From Deltaproteobacteria bacterium (GTDB lineage Bacteria > Desulfobacterota > Binatia > Bin18), in assembly GCA_009692435.1 (NCBI GenBank), contig SHZE01000006.1:1-53499 (forward strand): a stretch of 53,499 bases of DNA, written 5' to 3'. The notes under the pieces were generated by a model. That model was not told where the DNA came from. It saw nothing but the letters and a program-made list of their open reading frames with translations, and did not search any database. The position numbers and the translations under genes were made by a program. This document shows, piece after piece, positions 27,144 to 36,259 of the stretch. The stretch's first letter is position 1, and each line of letters opens with the position of its first letter.

Positions 27144-27157
27144 TACCTAGAACAACT

Positions 27158-28366
27158 ATGACACCTTCAGTGGACGAACAGATACGTGAGATTCAGCGTG
27201 GCACGGTGGACATTATTCCACTCGAAGAACTACGCCGGAAACTCGAACGCGGACACCCGTTACGGATTAAACTTGGGGCGGACCCCTCCGCGCCGGACCT
27301 CCATTTTGGTCACACCGTGGTGCTCAACAAGCTACGACAGTTTCAGGAGTTGGGCCATGTGGTGATCTTCTTGATCGGCGATTTCACGGCGATGATTGGA
27401 GATCCCACTGGACGCTCTGAAACACGCAAGCCCCTTACGCGTGAACAAATCCTGCAAAACGCTCAAACGTATACCCATCAAGTGTTTCGCATTCTCGACC
27501 CGCAGCGGACCGAGGTGCGGTTCAACTCGGAATGGCTCGACGCCTTATCCCCAGCGGATATGATTCGCCTGTGTGGGCATTATACCGTGGCACGTCTGCT
27601 TGAACGAGATGATTTTGCTAAGCGATTCCGCGAGAACATTCCGATTCATGTACACGAGCTCCTCTATCCCCTCGTGCAAGGATACGATTCGGTGGCATTG
27701 AAGGCGGACGTTGAGGTGGGTGGGACCGATCAACGCTTCAATCTTCTGGTTGGACGTGAGCTGCAACGTGACTACGGTCAAGAACCCCAAGTGATCCTCA
27801 CGATGCCACTGTTGGAAGGGACTGACGGCGTGCAGAAGATGAGCAAGTCCCTGGGAAACTTTATCGCCATTACCGACCCGCCAGCCGAGATGTACGGCAA
27901 AGTGATGTCGATCTCGGACGCGCTGATGCGCAAGTATTACGAACTGCTCAGCACGATTGACCTCGCACGGCTACAAGCCATTCGTGAGGAGCGCGTGCAT
28001 CCATTGGACGCTAAGAAACAGTTGGCCGCGGAGCTGGTCACTCGTTTTCATGGCGAACCCGCCGCAGTGAGCGCCGCTGAAGATTTTGCCCAACGGTTCC
28101 AACGGCGCGAGCTGCCGAGTGAACTGGAAACCTTTGCCTGGTCAGGCGCGGAAGACGCCGTGTGGATTTGCCAGATCATCAAGACCGTTGGGTTTGCGAA
28201 GTCCACCAGTGAAGCCCGTCGCTTAGTGCAGCAGGGTGGGGTGCGGCTGGATGAAATGGCGGTTACCGATCAGGATTTCCAGGTGCCTGCCCAAGGCGAG
28301 AGAATTCTCCAAGTTGGGCGTCGTCGCGTGATGAAGCTTGTTTTTGGCACTCCTGCTGCATCGTGA
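27158..28366 (+). CDS. tyrS: Tyrosyl-tRNA synthetase
   Basis: A 402-residue class I synthetase charging tRNA-Tyr. The HIGH-type motif is HFGH (about 50-53) in [18 protein letters not shown], the KMSKS loop is present in full (about 227-231, [12 protein letters not shown]), and [16 protein letters not shown] is conserved. The C-terminal S4-like domain ([19 protein letters not shown]) binds the tRNA. Length and motifs match the shorter TyrRS subgroup. There is no clear Shine-Dalgarno site; the start lies 14 bases behind a long hairpin. The end runs into a heptad repeat that also holds the start of era. Confidence 0.96.
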   Translation: MTPSVDEQIREIQRGTVDIIPLEELRRKLERGHPLRIKLGADPSAPDLHFGHTVVLNKLRQFQELGHVVIFLIGDFTAMIGDPTGRSETRKPLTREQILQNAQTYTHQVFRILDPQRTEVRFNSEWLDALSPADMIRLCGHYTVARLLERDDFAKRFRENIPIHVHELLYPLVQGYDSVALKADVEVGGTDQRFNLLVGRELQRDYGQEPQVILTMPLLEGTDGVQKMSKSLGNFIAITDPPAEMYGKVMSISDALMRKYYELLSTIDLARLQAIREERVHPLDAKKQLAAELVTRFHGEPAAVSAAEDFAQRFQRRELPSELETFAWSGAEDAVWICQIIKTVGFAKSTSEARRLVQQGGVRLDEMAVTDQDFQVPAQGERILQVGRRRVMKLVFGTPAAS

Positions 28367-28387
28367 AACATCAATCGTGAAACGTAA
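28360..28387 (+). repeat. Heptad repeat across the tyrS stop and era start
   Basis: Four 7-mers in an alternating pattern (ATCGTGA, AACATCA, ATCGTGA, AACGTAA) cover the tyrS stop TGA and the GTG that probably starts era. Confidence 0.55.
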
Positions 28388-29300
28388 TTTCGTTGCTTCC
28401 CCGCCTTCTGACTCGTCGTATCGCTGCGGGTTTGTGGCCCTGGTTGGACGTCCCAACGTGGGCAAATCGACCTTGCTTAACACCCTCGTCGGGGTGAAGG
28501 TCGCCATCGTCACTCCGAAACCACAGACGACGCGCACCCGTCTGCTGGGCATCTCCACTCTCCCGCAGGCCCAGCTTATTTTCGTGGATACGCCGGGGAT
28601 CCACCGACCACGTGGCTCTTTAATGAACCAACGCATGGTTGAGGTCGCTGTTGGCGTATTACAGGACACCGATGTGGTGCTGTTCCTCGTTGATGCCCAA
28701 CAGGGAGTGCTTCCTGGAGACCGAGACATTGCCCGGCGACTTAAGGAAGCGCGCGGACCGGTCCTGGTCGTGGTCAACAAAATTGATCTGGTGGCGAAAC
28801 CCGCGCTGCTGCCGGTACTGGAGCAATTAGCCGTGTTGTTGCCAGAGCGCGAAATTGTGCCAGTCAGTGCCCGCACTGGAGAAAATGTCCCAGATCTCCT
28901 TGCCACCATTATCGCCGCGTTACCCGTGGGCGAGGCCTTGTATCCTAGCGATGAATTGACCGATCAGAGTGAACGCGTGATCGCGCAGGAAATCGTGCGC
29001 GAACAAGTCATGCTGCAAACTCAGCAAGAGATTCCATACGCGGCGACCGTTTTCGTCGAGGAGTTCACTGAGAAACCAGAGAAACGCCTGTTAGTGTTGC
29101 GCGCGGTGATCTACGTGGAGCGCCCGTCGCAACGCGCGATTATTCTCGGACGGGGCGGCTCTCGACTGAAGGAAATTGGTCAAACCGCGCGCTTCCATCT
29201 CGAGGCTTTCTTCGATTGCAAAGTCTATTTGGAACTATTTGTGAAAGTTACCAAAGGCTGGACGAACAGTTCCGTGCTACTGAAAGAACTCGGACTGTAA
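28377..29300 (+). CDS. era: GTPase Era
   Basis: A 307-residue ribosome-assembly GTPase that binds the 3' end of 16S rRNA. G1 GRPNVGKSTLLN, switch TTRTRLLGI, G3 DTPGIHRPRG, G4 NKIDL and G5 SARTGE are all present. The C-terminal KH domain holds RAIILGRGGSRLKEIGQTAR and the ending CKVYLELFVKVTKGWTNS is typical. I take the GTG at 28377 (10 bases after the tyrS stop), giving MKRNFVASPP; an in-frame start at 28338 would overlap tyrS. No good ribosome site is seen, so translation may be coupled to tyrS. Confidence 0.94.
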   Translation: MKRNFVASPPSDSSYRCGFVALVGRPNVGKSTLLNTLVGVKVAIVTPKPQTTRTRLLGISTLPQAQLIFVDTPGIHRPRGSLMNQRMVEVAVGVLQDTDVVLFLVDAQQGVLPGDRDIARRLKEARGPVLVVVNKIDLVAKPALLPVLEQLAVLLPEREIVPVSARTGENVPDLLATIIAALPVGEALYPSDELTDQSERVIAQEIVREQVMLQTQQEIPYAATVFVEEFTEKPEKRLLVLRAVIYVERPSQRAIILGRGGSRLKEIGQTARFHLEAFFDCKVYLELFVKVTKGWTNSSVLLKELGL

Positions 29301-29329
29301 GCATGTCCGGGTGGAAATAGGAGAAGGTA

Positions 29330-30559
29330 GTGAAACATTGGCTTGCGCTGGCGGTTGCGTCAGCCCTCCCCCTGCAATGGCTTATTCTCCATTTCACCGG
29401 GGTGCACCTTGCTCCACATTGGCAAGCGTTGTCCTCTGGCATTTCGATTTTTGGTGCCGCATTTCTCTTGTCGTGGGGAGCGGAACTCTCGCAGCTCGAC
29501 ATTCCCCAAGCCCTGGCTATCGCTTTTTTAGCGCTGATTGCCGTGCTCCCCGAATATGCCGTGGATGTCTATTTCGCCTGGCAGGCCGGGACGGATCCGA
29601 CGTATACGCCGTATGCGACGGCCAATATGACGGGGGCCAACCGGCTGTTGATTGGGGTGGGATGGGCGGTGGTCGTGATCGCGTTTTGGCTGAAGACTGG
29701 AAACCGCGAGATGTCGCTCGCGCGGGAACAACGGCTCGAAGTGCGGGCATTAGCGGTTGCGACATTGTATTCCTTTGTCATTCCCATCAAGGGAACGATC
29801 TCGCTTGTCGATGCCGGCATCCTCCTGATCTTATTTGGCGTGTACATGTACTTTGCCTCGCGCGCGCACGTGGTGGAGCCAGAACTGGAAGGTCCACCGG
29901 AAATGATTGCCCGCTTCGCTCCAGGGATACGGCGCTCTTTCTCGATTGCCTTGTTCCTCTATGCCGGATTGACCATTTTTAGCGCGGCGGAACCATTCGC
30001 GGAGGGACTGCTGGCTTCAGGGCGAACATTAGGGGTCGAAGAGTTCATCCTTGTCCAATGGCTTGCCCCGCTTGCCTCCGAGTCGCCGGAATTCATCGTC
30101 GCGATTCTCTTCGCCGTACGCGGGAACCCCCATGCCGCCATTGGGACGCTCATCTCCTCGACGGTAAATCAGTGGACACTCTTGGTCGGCATGTTACCGC
30201 TCGCCTACAGCCTAGCGGCCGGGCAGATTGGTGCGCTGCAGCTTGATGCCCGGCAAAGCTGGGAAGTCCTTCTGACCTCCGCCCAATCAATTTTTGCTCT
30301 TGTGGTGATCGCGAATTTTAGTTTCTCTTTACGAGAAGCGTTTATTCTCCTTGGGCTCTTTTCCGTACAGCTTTTTTTCCCATCGCCGGGGTTTCGTTCT
30401 TGGTATTCTCTCGTCTATATCGGACTGGCCGTGATCTTGATGTTCAGAAGAGAGAATCGGGTGGCGCTGTTGACTGGCTTGCCACGATTAATCAGACAAC
30501 CATTGCGCGGTTACCTTGCTGGCAAGAAGACGAGCGTCTCCCATCGTCGGGTAGTGTGA
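29330..30559 (+). CDS. Na+/Ca2+-exchanger-like membrane protein
   Basis: A 409-residue polytopic protein with about ten hydrophobic segments and two inverted alpha-repeat-like blocks of the cation/Ca2+ antiporter superfamily. The first reads IAVLPEYAVDVYFAWQAG with NMTGANRLLIGVGW; the second reads LASESPEFIVAILFAVRG with ISSTVNQWTLLVG. The acidic residue in LPEYAVD and SESPEF occupies the cation-binding position of the family. It should exchange Na+ or H+ against Ca2+ or a similar cation, though the ion cannot be deduced. The GTG at 29330 follows GGAGAAGG. It stands between era and the minus-strand CoA-transferases. Confidence 0.8.
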   Translation: MKHWLALAVASALPLQWLILHFTGVHLAPHWQALSSGISIFGAAFLLSWGAELSQLDIPQALAIAFLALIAVLPEYAVDVYFAWQAGTDPTYTPYATANMTGANRLLIGVGWAVVVIAFWLKTGNREMSLAREQRLEVRALAVATLYSFVIPIKGTISLVDAGILLILFGVYMYFASRAHVVEPELEGPPEMIARFAPGIRRSFSIALFLYAGLTIFSAAEPFAEGLLASGRTLGVEEFILVQWLAPLASESPEFIVAILFAVRGNPHAAIGTLISSTVNQWTLLVGMLPLAYSLAAGQIGALQLDARQSWEVLLTSAQSIFALVVIANFSFSLREAFILLGLFSVQLFFPSPGFRSWYSLVYIGLAVILMFRRENRVALLTGLPRLIRQPLRGYLAGKKTSVSHRRVV

Positions 30560-30590
30560 GTCGATAGGATAGGCGAAACGGAAAGAGAAG

Positions 30591-30625
30591 AATCAAAAGG
30601 CAAAGGGCAAAAAATCAAAAATTCG
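30591..30625 (+). repeat. Heptad repeat between convergent genes
   Basis: Five A-rich 7-mers (AATCAAA, AGGCAAA, GGGCAAA and variants) occur between the exchanger gene and the minus-strand CoA-transferase. Nothing else is seen in the 30560-30726 gap. Confidence 0.6.
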
Positions 30626-30726
30626 GGGATCACTACAGAAACGCCGCGAAAGAAAAACGGGATTCTCACGATTCGTTGAGGAACCCAGACTGTATGCAAT
30701 GCTCGATGTCTCCCGATGTTCCTTTC

Positions 30727-31941
30727 CTACGTCAAAACCTGCTTCTCTTTCATTACTCCGATTTCCTCCGCACTATAGCCAAGAAGATCACGCAGGACGT
30801 ACTCCGTATCTTGTCCCAGTAATGGGGCAGGGCGTTGCACCGCCAGTGGGGTTTTCGACATCTGCCAGGGGATGCCGACATGTTGTTGTTTCCCCACCTC
30901 CGGATGATCGAGGTAGGTAAAGATGGGGCGACTGTTGAGATGCGGGTCGGTGGAGAGGTCTTTATTGCTCATTGCTGGGGCCGCTGGAATGCCAACCGCT
31001 TGCAGTTGCACGGTGGCTTCTTCGGGAGATCGCGTCGAAGTCCAGGCCATGACCAGTGCGTCAAGGGTATCTTCATGCTGTTGACGCGCACTGAGTGTGG
31101 CAAAACGAGGATCGGTGGCCAGCGTCGGTTGTGCGATCACGCTACAGAAGCGCCGCCATTCGTTCTCGTCACGGACCGCGAGACTCACCCAGCGATCTTC
31201 TCCGGCACTTCGAAACACGCCGTGCGGTGACATGTGCGCATCGTGGTTTCCGTCCCGTTCGGGTTGGGTGCCATTCATGCTGTAATCCAGGAGCCCTTCG
31301 GCGACCATCGCCGTCGAAGTCTCCCATTGTGACAGATCAATATACTGCCCTTTGCCCGTCCGGGCGCGGTACATGAGCGCGCAGAGAACCGCAAAGGCCC
31401 CATGCAGCCCGCCATTGGGATCGCCATACGAAATGCCCACGTGCATTGGTCGCCAGCCTTGGTAGCCAGTCAGGGAGGACATGCCGCTCATCGGCACCTA
31501 CGCTGGACCATACGAGATATGCTCTTTCTCCGGTCCAGTGGAGCCGTACCCGGACAGGGAGATCATCACGATGTCCGGCTTCATCTGTTTCAGCGTTTCG
31601 TAGCCGAGGCCCATACGGTCCATGACCCCACCGGCGAAGTTTTCCACGACAATGTCACTTTTTGCCACGACTTGTTTCGCGATCTCCACCGCTTGGAGCT
31701 GTTTGAGATTGAGCGTGAGCGAACGCTTGCCTTGGTTGTACTGATTAAAGTAGCCGCTGCGGTTGACGCCGGGCTGCCCGTTCGGCCACGGGGGGATCAC
31801 GCGAGTGATACACGGACGCGTGGCGGTTTCGATACGAATGACCTCAGCTCCCAGATGCGCCAATTGTAGCGTGCAAAAGGGGCCGGCCCAGACCCAGCTA
31901 AAGTCAGCAACGCGGATACCTTCTAATGGTCGGCGAGACAT
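30727..31941 (-). pseudogene. Family III CoA-transferase split by an in-frame amber codon
   Basis: One continuous frame of 404 codons encodes a CaiB/BaiF-type CoA-transferase, but codon 148 is TAG (31498-31500). Before it the sequence reads GIRVADFSWVWAGPFCTLQL, LGAEVIRIE and STGPEKEHISYGPA; after it VPMSGMSSLTGYQGW, YGDPNGGLHG and TGKGQYIDLSQWE. The catalytic Asp is present in GISYGDPNGG. Family members usually have Leu at the interrupted position, so TTG to TAG is the simplest change. A GTG follows directly, yet no ribosome site would allow restart. It lies downstream of, and in the same direction as, the next CoA-transferase. Without suppression the gene is dead. Confidence 0.8.
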
Positions 31942-31960
31942 AGCGATACCTTTCGATTCA

Positions 31961-32084
31961 ATGAAAAATTAAGAATGAACAATGAAGAATTGATAAGAAA
32001 AAAGAAAGGAGTGTACAGAACCTCTATTTTTACTCTTCATTTTTTAATTTTTAATTTTTAATTTTTCATTCTTAATTCTTCAGA
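31961..32084. repeat. AT-rich heptad repeats in inverted arrangement
   Basis: Left arm 31961-31995 is built of 7-mers such as ATGAAAA, ATTAAGA and ATGAACA. Right arm about 32024-32084 repeats TTTTAAT-like 7-mers and ends TTCTTCAG. The arms are roughly complementary, so a long hairpin could form between the two CoA-transferase genes, and it just overlaps the end of the upstream one. The block is far more AT-rich than its surroundings. Confidence 0.7.
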
Positions 32085-33285
32085 TGGTTCCCCGCTTCTT
32101 CAACTCGGCAATCTCCATCTGAGACAGACCGATTTTGCTGTACACTTCAACGTTGTGCTGTCCAAGCAAAGGAGCCGGGCGGCGAATGTCCCACGGAGAT
32201 TCGGAGAATTTATACAGCGCACCAGGGTACTGAAGTGGGCCAGTCTCTGGGTGAGTAATGGTGGCGAAGAACCCGCGGGCTTTGAGGTGGTCGTTGGCGA
32301 ATAAATCGCCCATCGTCGAGATCGGGGCAATCGGCACGCGCCGCGATTGGCAGAGGTGATACAACTCCATCACCGTTTGATCTTTGACCCAGTCTTGTAA
32401 GAGCGGCCCCAGGGCGTCCCAGTTGGCTCCACGGTTCAACCGATCAGCAAAGATCGGTTCGTTGACCCACTCCGGGCTGCCCATGATGTCAACAAAATTT
32501 TTCCACTGTTGCTCTTCGACACAACACAGGAAAATCCAACCATCTTTGCATTCGAGAAAATCCAGCGGTTGAATCGGATTCTGCCCAAGGCGTGAGGCGA
32601 CGATCCCCATGTACGGAAAGAACTCGAACGTCAGCTCTAGGATGGAGAGCAACGCTTCTTGGGTCGAGACTTCAATATGCTGCCCTTCCTTGGTGGCGAG
32701 GCGGCCAAACAGCGCTCCCAGCGAGGCAATCGCCGCATTGACCCCGGCTTGATAGCCGGACTGTTGGCCGAACGTTTTCAACGGAGGCATGTCGTCCGCC
32801 CCTGGCCCGCCACCGTTGAGATAGGCAATCCCACCAGCATTCCACAAGGTCAGGTCCGTGGCTTGATAGTCTTTGTGTGGCCCACTCAAACCGAAGGGTG
32901 TGATTGATGTCATCACCAGCGCGGGGTTCACTTGAGCCAGCGTATTATAGTCGAGCCCCTGACGGGCCATTTCCGTGGGATGATAATTGTGGACCAGTAA
33001 GTCGGCATCTTTCAGCAGTCGATGAAAAACGTCTTGGCCACGTGTGTGGGTCAAATCGAGTGTGACCCCGTACTTGTTGGTGTTGAGATAGAGAAAGAAC
33101 CCGCTCTTTTCAGGATGCGGGACATGGCCAGGGTAGGGGCCTCGCTGCCGTGCCTGGTCACCAGTCGGTTCCTCGATCTTAATGACCTCGGCTCCCATAT
33201 CCGCCATCAGCTTGGTGGCGTAGGCGGCGGAAGCCAGGTGACCACATTCAATAATACGAATGCCCTCAAGAGCACGTTCTGGCAT
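32080..33285 (-). CDS. Family III CoA-transferase-like protein lacking the catalytic Asp
   Basis: A 401-residue CaiB/BaiF-fold protein: LEGIRIIECGHLASAAYATK, MGAEVIKIEEPTGDQAR, LLVHNYHPTEMARQGLDY, and the C-terminal RRPAPLLGQHNVEVY. At the position of the catalytic Asp (GD in formyl-CoA transferase and in the other two copies here) this protein has Gln174 in FGQQSGYQAG. It may therefore not form the usual aspartyl-CoA intermediate alone. In some two-subunit enzymes of the family, such as benzylsuccinate CoA-transferase, I recall only one subunit carrying the Asp; pairing with the downstream gene is a possible explanation. The intact frame argues that it is still used. Confidence 0.85.
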   Translation of the reverse strand: MPERALEGIRIIECGHLASAAYATKLMADMGAEVIKIEEPTGDQARQRGPYPGHVPHPEKSGFFLYLNTNKYGVTLDLTHTRGQDVFHRLLKDADLLVHNYHPTEMARQGLDYNTLAQVNPALVMTSITPFGLSGPHKDYQATDLTLWNAGGIAYLNGGGPGADDMPPLKTFGQQSGYQAGVNAAIASLGALFGRLATKEGQHIEVSTQEALLSILELTFEFFPYMGIVASRLGQNPIQPLDFLECKDGWIFLCCVEEQQWKNFVDIMGSPEWVNEPIFADRLNRGANWDALGPLLQDWVKDQTVMELYHLCQSRRVPIAPISTMGDLFANDHLKARGFFATITHPETGPLQYPGALYKFSESPWDIRRPAPLLGQHNVEVYSKIGLSQMEIAELKKRGTI

Positions 33286-33442
33286 GAAATCCTCCCCGGA
33301 GGTCTGGACGGGACGTGTCGTTGCGCTCCTCGGGTGAAGCGGATAAGGGACCCGTTTAGCAGTCGCCCAGAACAGGGTCTAGTGGTCAGTGGCTGGAGAA
33401 GGGCGAGGAAGACAGCAAAAAAATAAAGGGTTGGAAGGCACA

Positions 33443-34813
33443 ATGGGGAGACTCGCACGTCTTGGACTGGGGTTAACGCGGCTGACCGAACGATGGGTGC
33501 CGGATTCATGGATCATCGCGGTGGTGTTGACCCTGATTGTCGCCATGTTGGCGATGACGGCAGGAGGTGCCGCGCCTGGGATGGCGCTCGACGCTTGGGG
33601 AAGAGGATTGTCGGCCCTGCTGACGCTCACCATGCAGTTCACGCTGATGATGGTGGTGTCATACGCGTGCGCGGTTTCTCCACCACTCAAACGCTTTCTG
33701 AGATGGCTCGCTTCACGTCCAAATCCTGAGCATCCGCGTCAGGCTATTCTTTTAATGGGGCTCTTTTCGATCCTCACGGCTTGGTTGAATTGGGCATTGA
33801 GTTTGGTGGTGTCGGCGGCGTTCCTGCCGTTCATTGTGCGCGCCAATCCACGTGCCGATTTCCGGCTTCTCGTGACATGTGCCTATCTCGGTCTTGGCAC
33901 GGTTTGGCATACTGGCCTCTCTGGGTCGGCTCCGCTGATCATCGCCACGCCTGACAATTTTCTCCTGAAAGCGGGCGTCTTACACGAACTCATCCCAACG
34001 AGTCGGACGATGTTTGCCCCGTTTAATCTCGTGTATGCCGTACTCGCGGGGCTCGTTGGGCTGGCGATTGTGGCGGCGCTGGTACCGCCAGCCGCGCAGA
34101 CGCTCACTGTTTCAGATGAACAGGCCAGTCGTTTGGAGGCGTCCACCCGAACGAAGGAAAAACCCGCGGTGATGTCGCCAGTGGATCGGATAGAGTGGTG
34201 GCCAGGATGGTCACTGATCACCGGGGGTGCGATGTTGGCATATTTTGGGTACCAGGTGCGGAAGGTTGGCCTGGCGCAAGCGTGGACCATCGACAGTTAT
34301 AATCTCGTGCTCTTCGCGTTGGCGATTCTCCTGCACTGGCGGCCGAAATCGTTTCTTCAGGCATGCGAAGAAGGGATCAAGCACACGTGGGGCGTGGTGA
34401 TTCAATATCCGTTGTATGGCGGAATTTTTGGGTTGATGTCGTATACCGACCTGGGAAGCGTATTGACGCACTTCTTCGTCAACGCGAGTTCTCCGCGACT
34501 ATTTCCGGTTGTGGTCTATGTCTATTCAGCGATCCTCAACTATTTCGTGCCGTCTGGTGGATCGAAATGGATTGTTGAGGCTTCATATCTTATCCCGGCG
34601 GGACAGGCGCTGGGCGTTTCGATACCAACCGTCACCTTGAGTTACGCATATGGTGATATGACGACCAATCTGATCCAGCCCTTTTGGGCCATCCCCATTC
34701 TCGCGGTGGCGGGACTGCGGTTTGGCGATATTCTGGGATACTGCTGTATCCTTAGCGGGTTGCTGTTTCTCTTCAACCTACTGGTGTTACTGGTCATCCC
34801 ACTGCGGATGTGA
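33443..34813 (+). CDS. atoE: Short-chain fatty acid transporter, AtoE-type
   Basis: A 456-residue polytopic membrane protein with about eleven helices and AtoE/TIGR00366-type sequence: LTRLTERWVPDSWIIAVVLT at the start, LTAWLNWALSLVVSAAFLP, GLGTVWHTGLSGSAPLIIATP, FVPSGGSKWIVEASYLIPAG and SYAYGDMTTNLIQPFWAIPI. These proteins import short-chain carboxylates such as butyrate or acetoacetate. The ATG at 33443 follows GGTTGGAAGG; the frame extends to 33389 without a site. It is transcribed away from the CoA-transferase pair, which could activate the imported acid; that link is inferred from neighbourhood. Confidence 0.88.
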   Translation: MGRLARLGLGLTRLTERWVPDSWIIAVVLTLIVAMLAMTAGGAAPGMALDAWGRGLSALLTLTMQFTLMMVVSYACAVSPPLKRFLRWLASRPNPEHPRQAILLMGLFSILTAWLNWALSLVVSAAFLPFIVRANPRADFRLLVTCAYLGLGTVWHTGLSGSAPLIIATPDNFLLKAGVLHELIPTSRTMFAPFNLVYAVLAGLVGLAIVAALVPPAAQTLTVSDEQASRLEASTRTKEKPAVMSPVDRIEWWPGWSLITGGAMLAYFGYQVRKVGLAQAWTIDSYNLVLFALAILLHWRPKSFLQACEEGIKHTWGVVIQYPLYGGIFGLMSYTDLGSVLTHFFVNASSPRLFPVVVYVYSAILNYFVPSGGSKWIVEASYLIPAGQALGVSIPTVTLSYAYGDMTTNLIQPFWAIPILAVAGLRFGDILGYCCILSGLLFLFNLLVLLVIPLRM

Positions 34814-34897
34814 GGGGCGGCTTTCGTACATATCCCTCCCGCGCGTGGAGGAAGGATTGGTGTTAGTAGAGACGGAACGTTTCCATCGCTACCGGGA

Positions 34898-35485
34898 CTA
34901 TTTCTTTTTCGGAGTTGTTGGCGCTGTCGGGGTCGCCGGTGGCGTAGTGGCTGCCGGTTTTGCAGTAGCCGTCGGGGCTGGGGTGGCTGAGGGCGCAGCT
35001 GGTGGCGTGGTGGCTGCCGGTGCTGTTGTCGCGGACGGTGCTGTCTGGACTGGAGTTGTGGTTACCGTGACGCCACTCGCCGGTGTCGCGGTCGCGGTGA
35101 CGCCAGTCGCCGGAGCGGTGGTCGCGGGCTTGTCCGTGCTTGGGGTTGTTGCCGCGGTTGGTGCCCCACTTTCCGCTGGTGGGGTGGCTGGTGGTAGTTC
35201 TGGTGTAAGCGGGGTGGTCTCCGTCGGAACGTCATCGAAAACGCTCTTGGTCCCTTGTTTCGTGTTGCCGATGGTGAGGCTTAACGAAGTAAACATAAAG
35301 ACAACGGCCGTCACTGAGGTGAGCTTGGTGAGAAAGTTTCCCGCACCCGAGCTGCCAAAGATGGTTTGGCTTGAGCCGCCGAATACCGCGTTGACATCCG
35401 AGCCCTTACCCTTCTGGAGCAGCACGACAATAACGAGAAAGATACAGGAGATCACGTGAAGAGTCGTCAGAAAAATTGTCCACAT
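34898..35485 (-). CDS. secG: Protein translocase subunit SecG with a long Pro/Ala/Thr tail
   Basis: Residues 1-75 are a normal SecG: helix 1 (IFLTTLHVISCIFLVIVVLLQ), the loop QKGKGSDVNAVFGGSSQTIFG and helix 2 (TSVTAVVFMFTSLSL). SecG assists SecYEG-dependent export. About 115 further residues are almost only Pro, Ala and Thr with short repeats such as ATGVTATATPASGVT, ending in PTTPKKK. Ordinary SecG ends soon after helix 2, though some delta-like lineages have variable tails. It is last in the gap-tpiA-secG operon, 12 bases after tpiA. Confidence 0.93.
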   Translation of the reverse strand: MWTIFLTTLHVISCIFLVIVVLLQKGKGSDVNAVFGGSSQTIFGSSGAGNFLTKLTSVTAVVFMFTSLSLTIGNTKQGTKSVFDDVPTETTPLTPELPPATPPAESGAPTAATTPSTDKPATTAPATGVTATATPASGVTVTTTPVQTAPSATTAPAATTPPAAPSATPAPTATAKPAATTPPATPTAPTTPKKK

Positions 35486-35497
35486 AGGGTGCTTACT

Positions 35498-36256
<759 letters not shown>

Positions 36257-36259
36257 GAT

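Noticed and set aside
27057..27157. T-box riboswitch before tyrS
   Set aside because: There is a hairpin, but no conserved T-box sequence or specifier loop, and the 100-base leader is too short.
28338..28376. Longer N-terminus for Era
   Set aside because: The extra 13 codons overlap tyrS and translate to a sequence without similarity to Era leaders.
31498..31500. TAG as a pyrrolysine codon
   Set aside because: Pyrrolysine is known mainly from methylamine methyltransferases. Here Leu is expected at the site and a single base change explains the codon.
34722..35459. Plus-strand open frame rich in Val, Ala and Gly
   Set aside because: It is antisense to the Pro/Ala/Thr tail of secG and begins inside atoE; the low complexity is a mirror effect.
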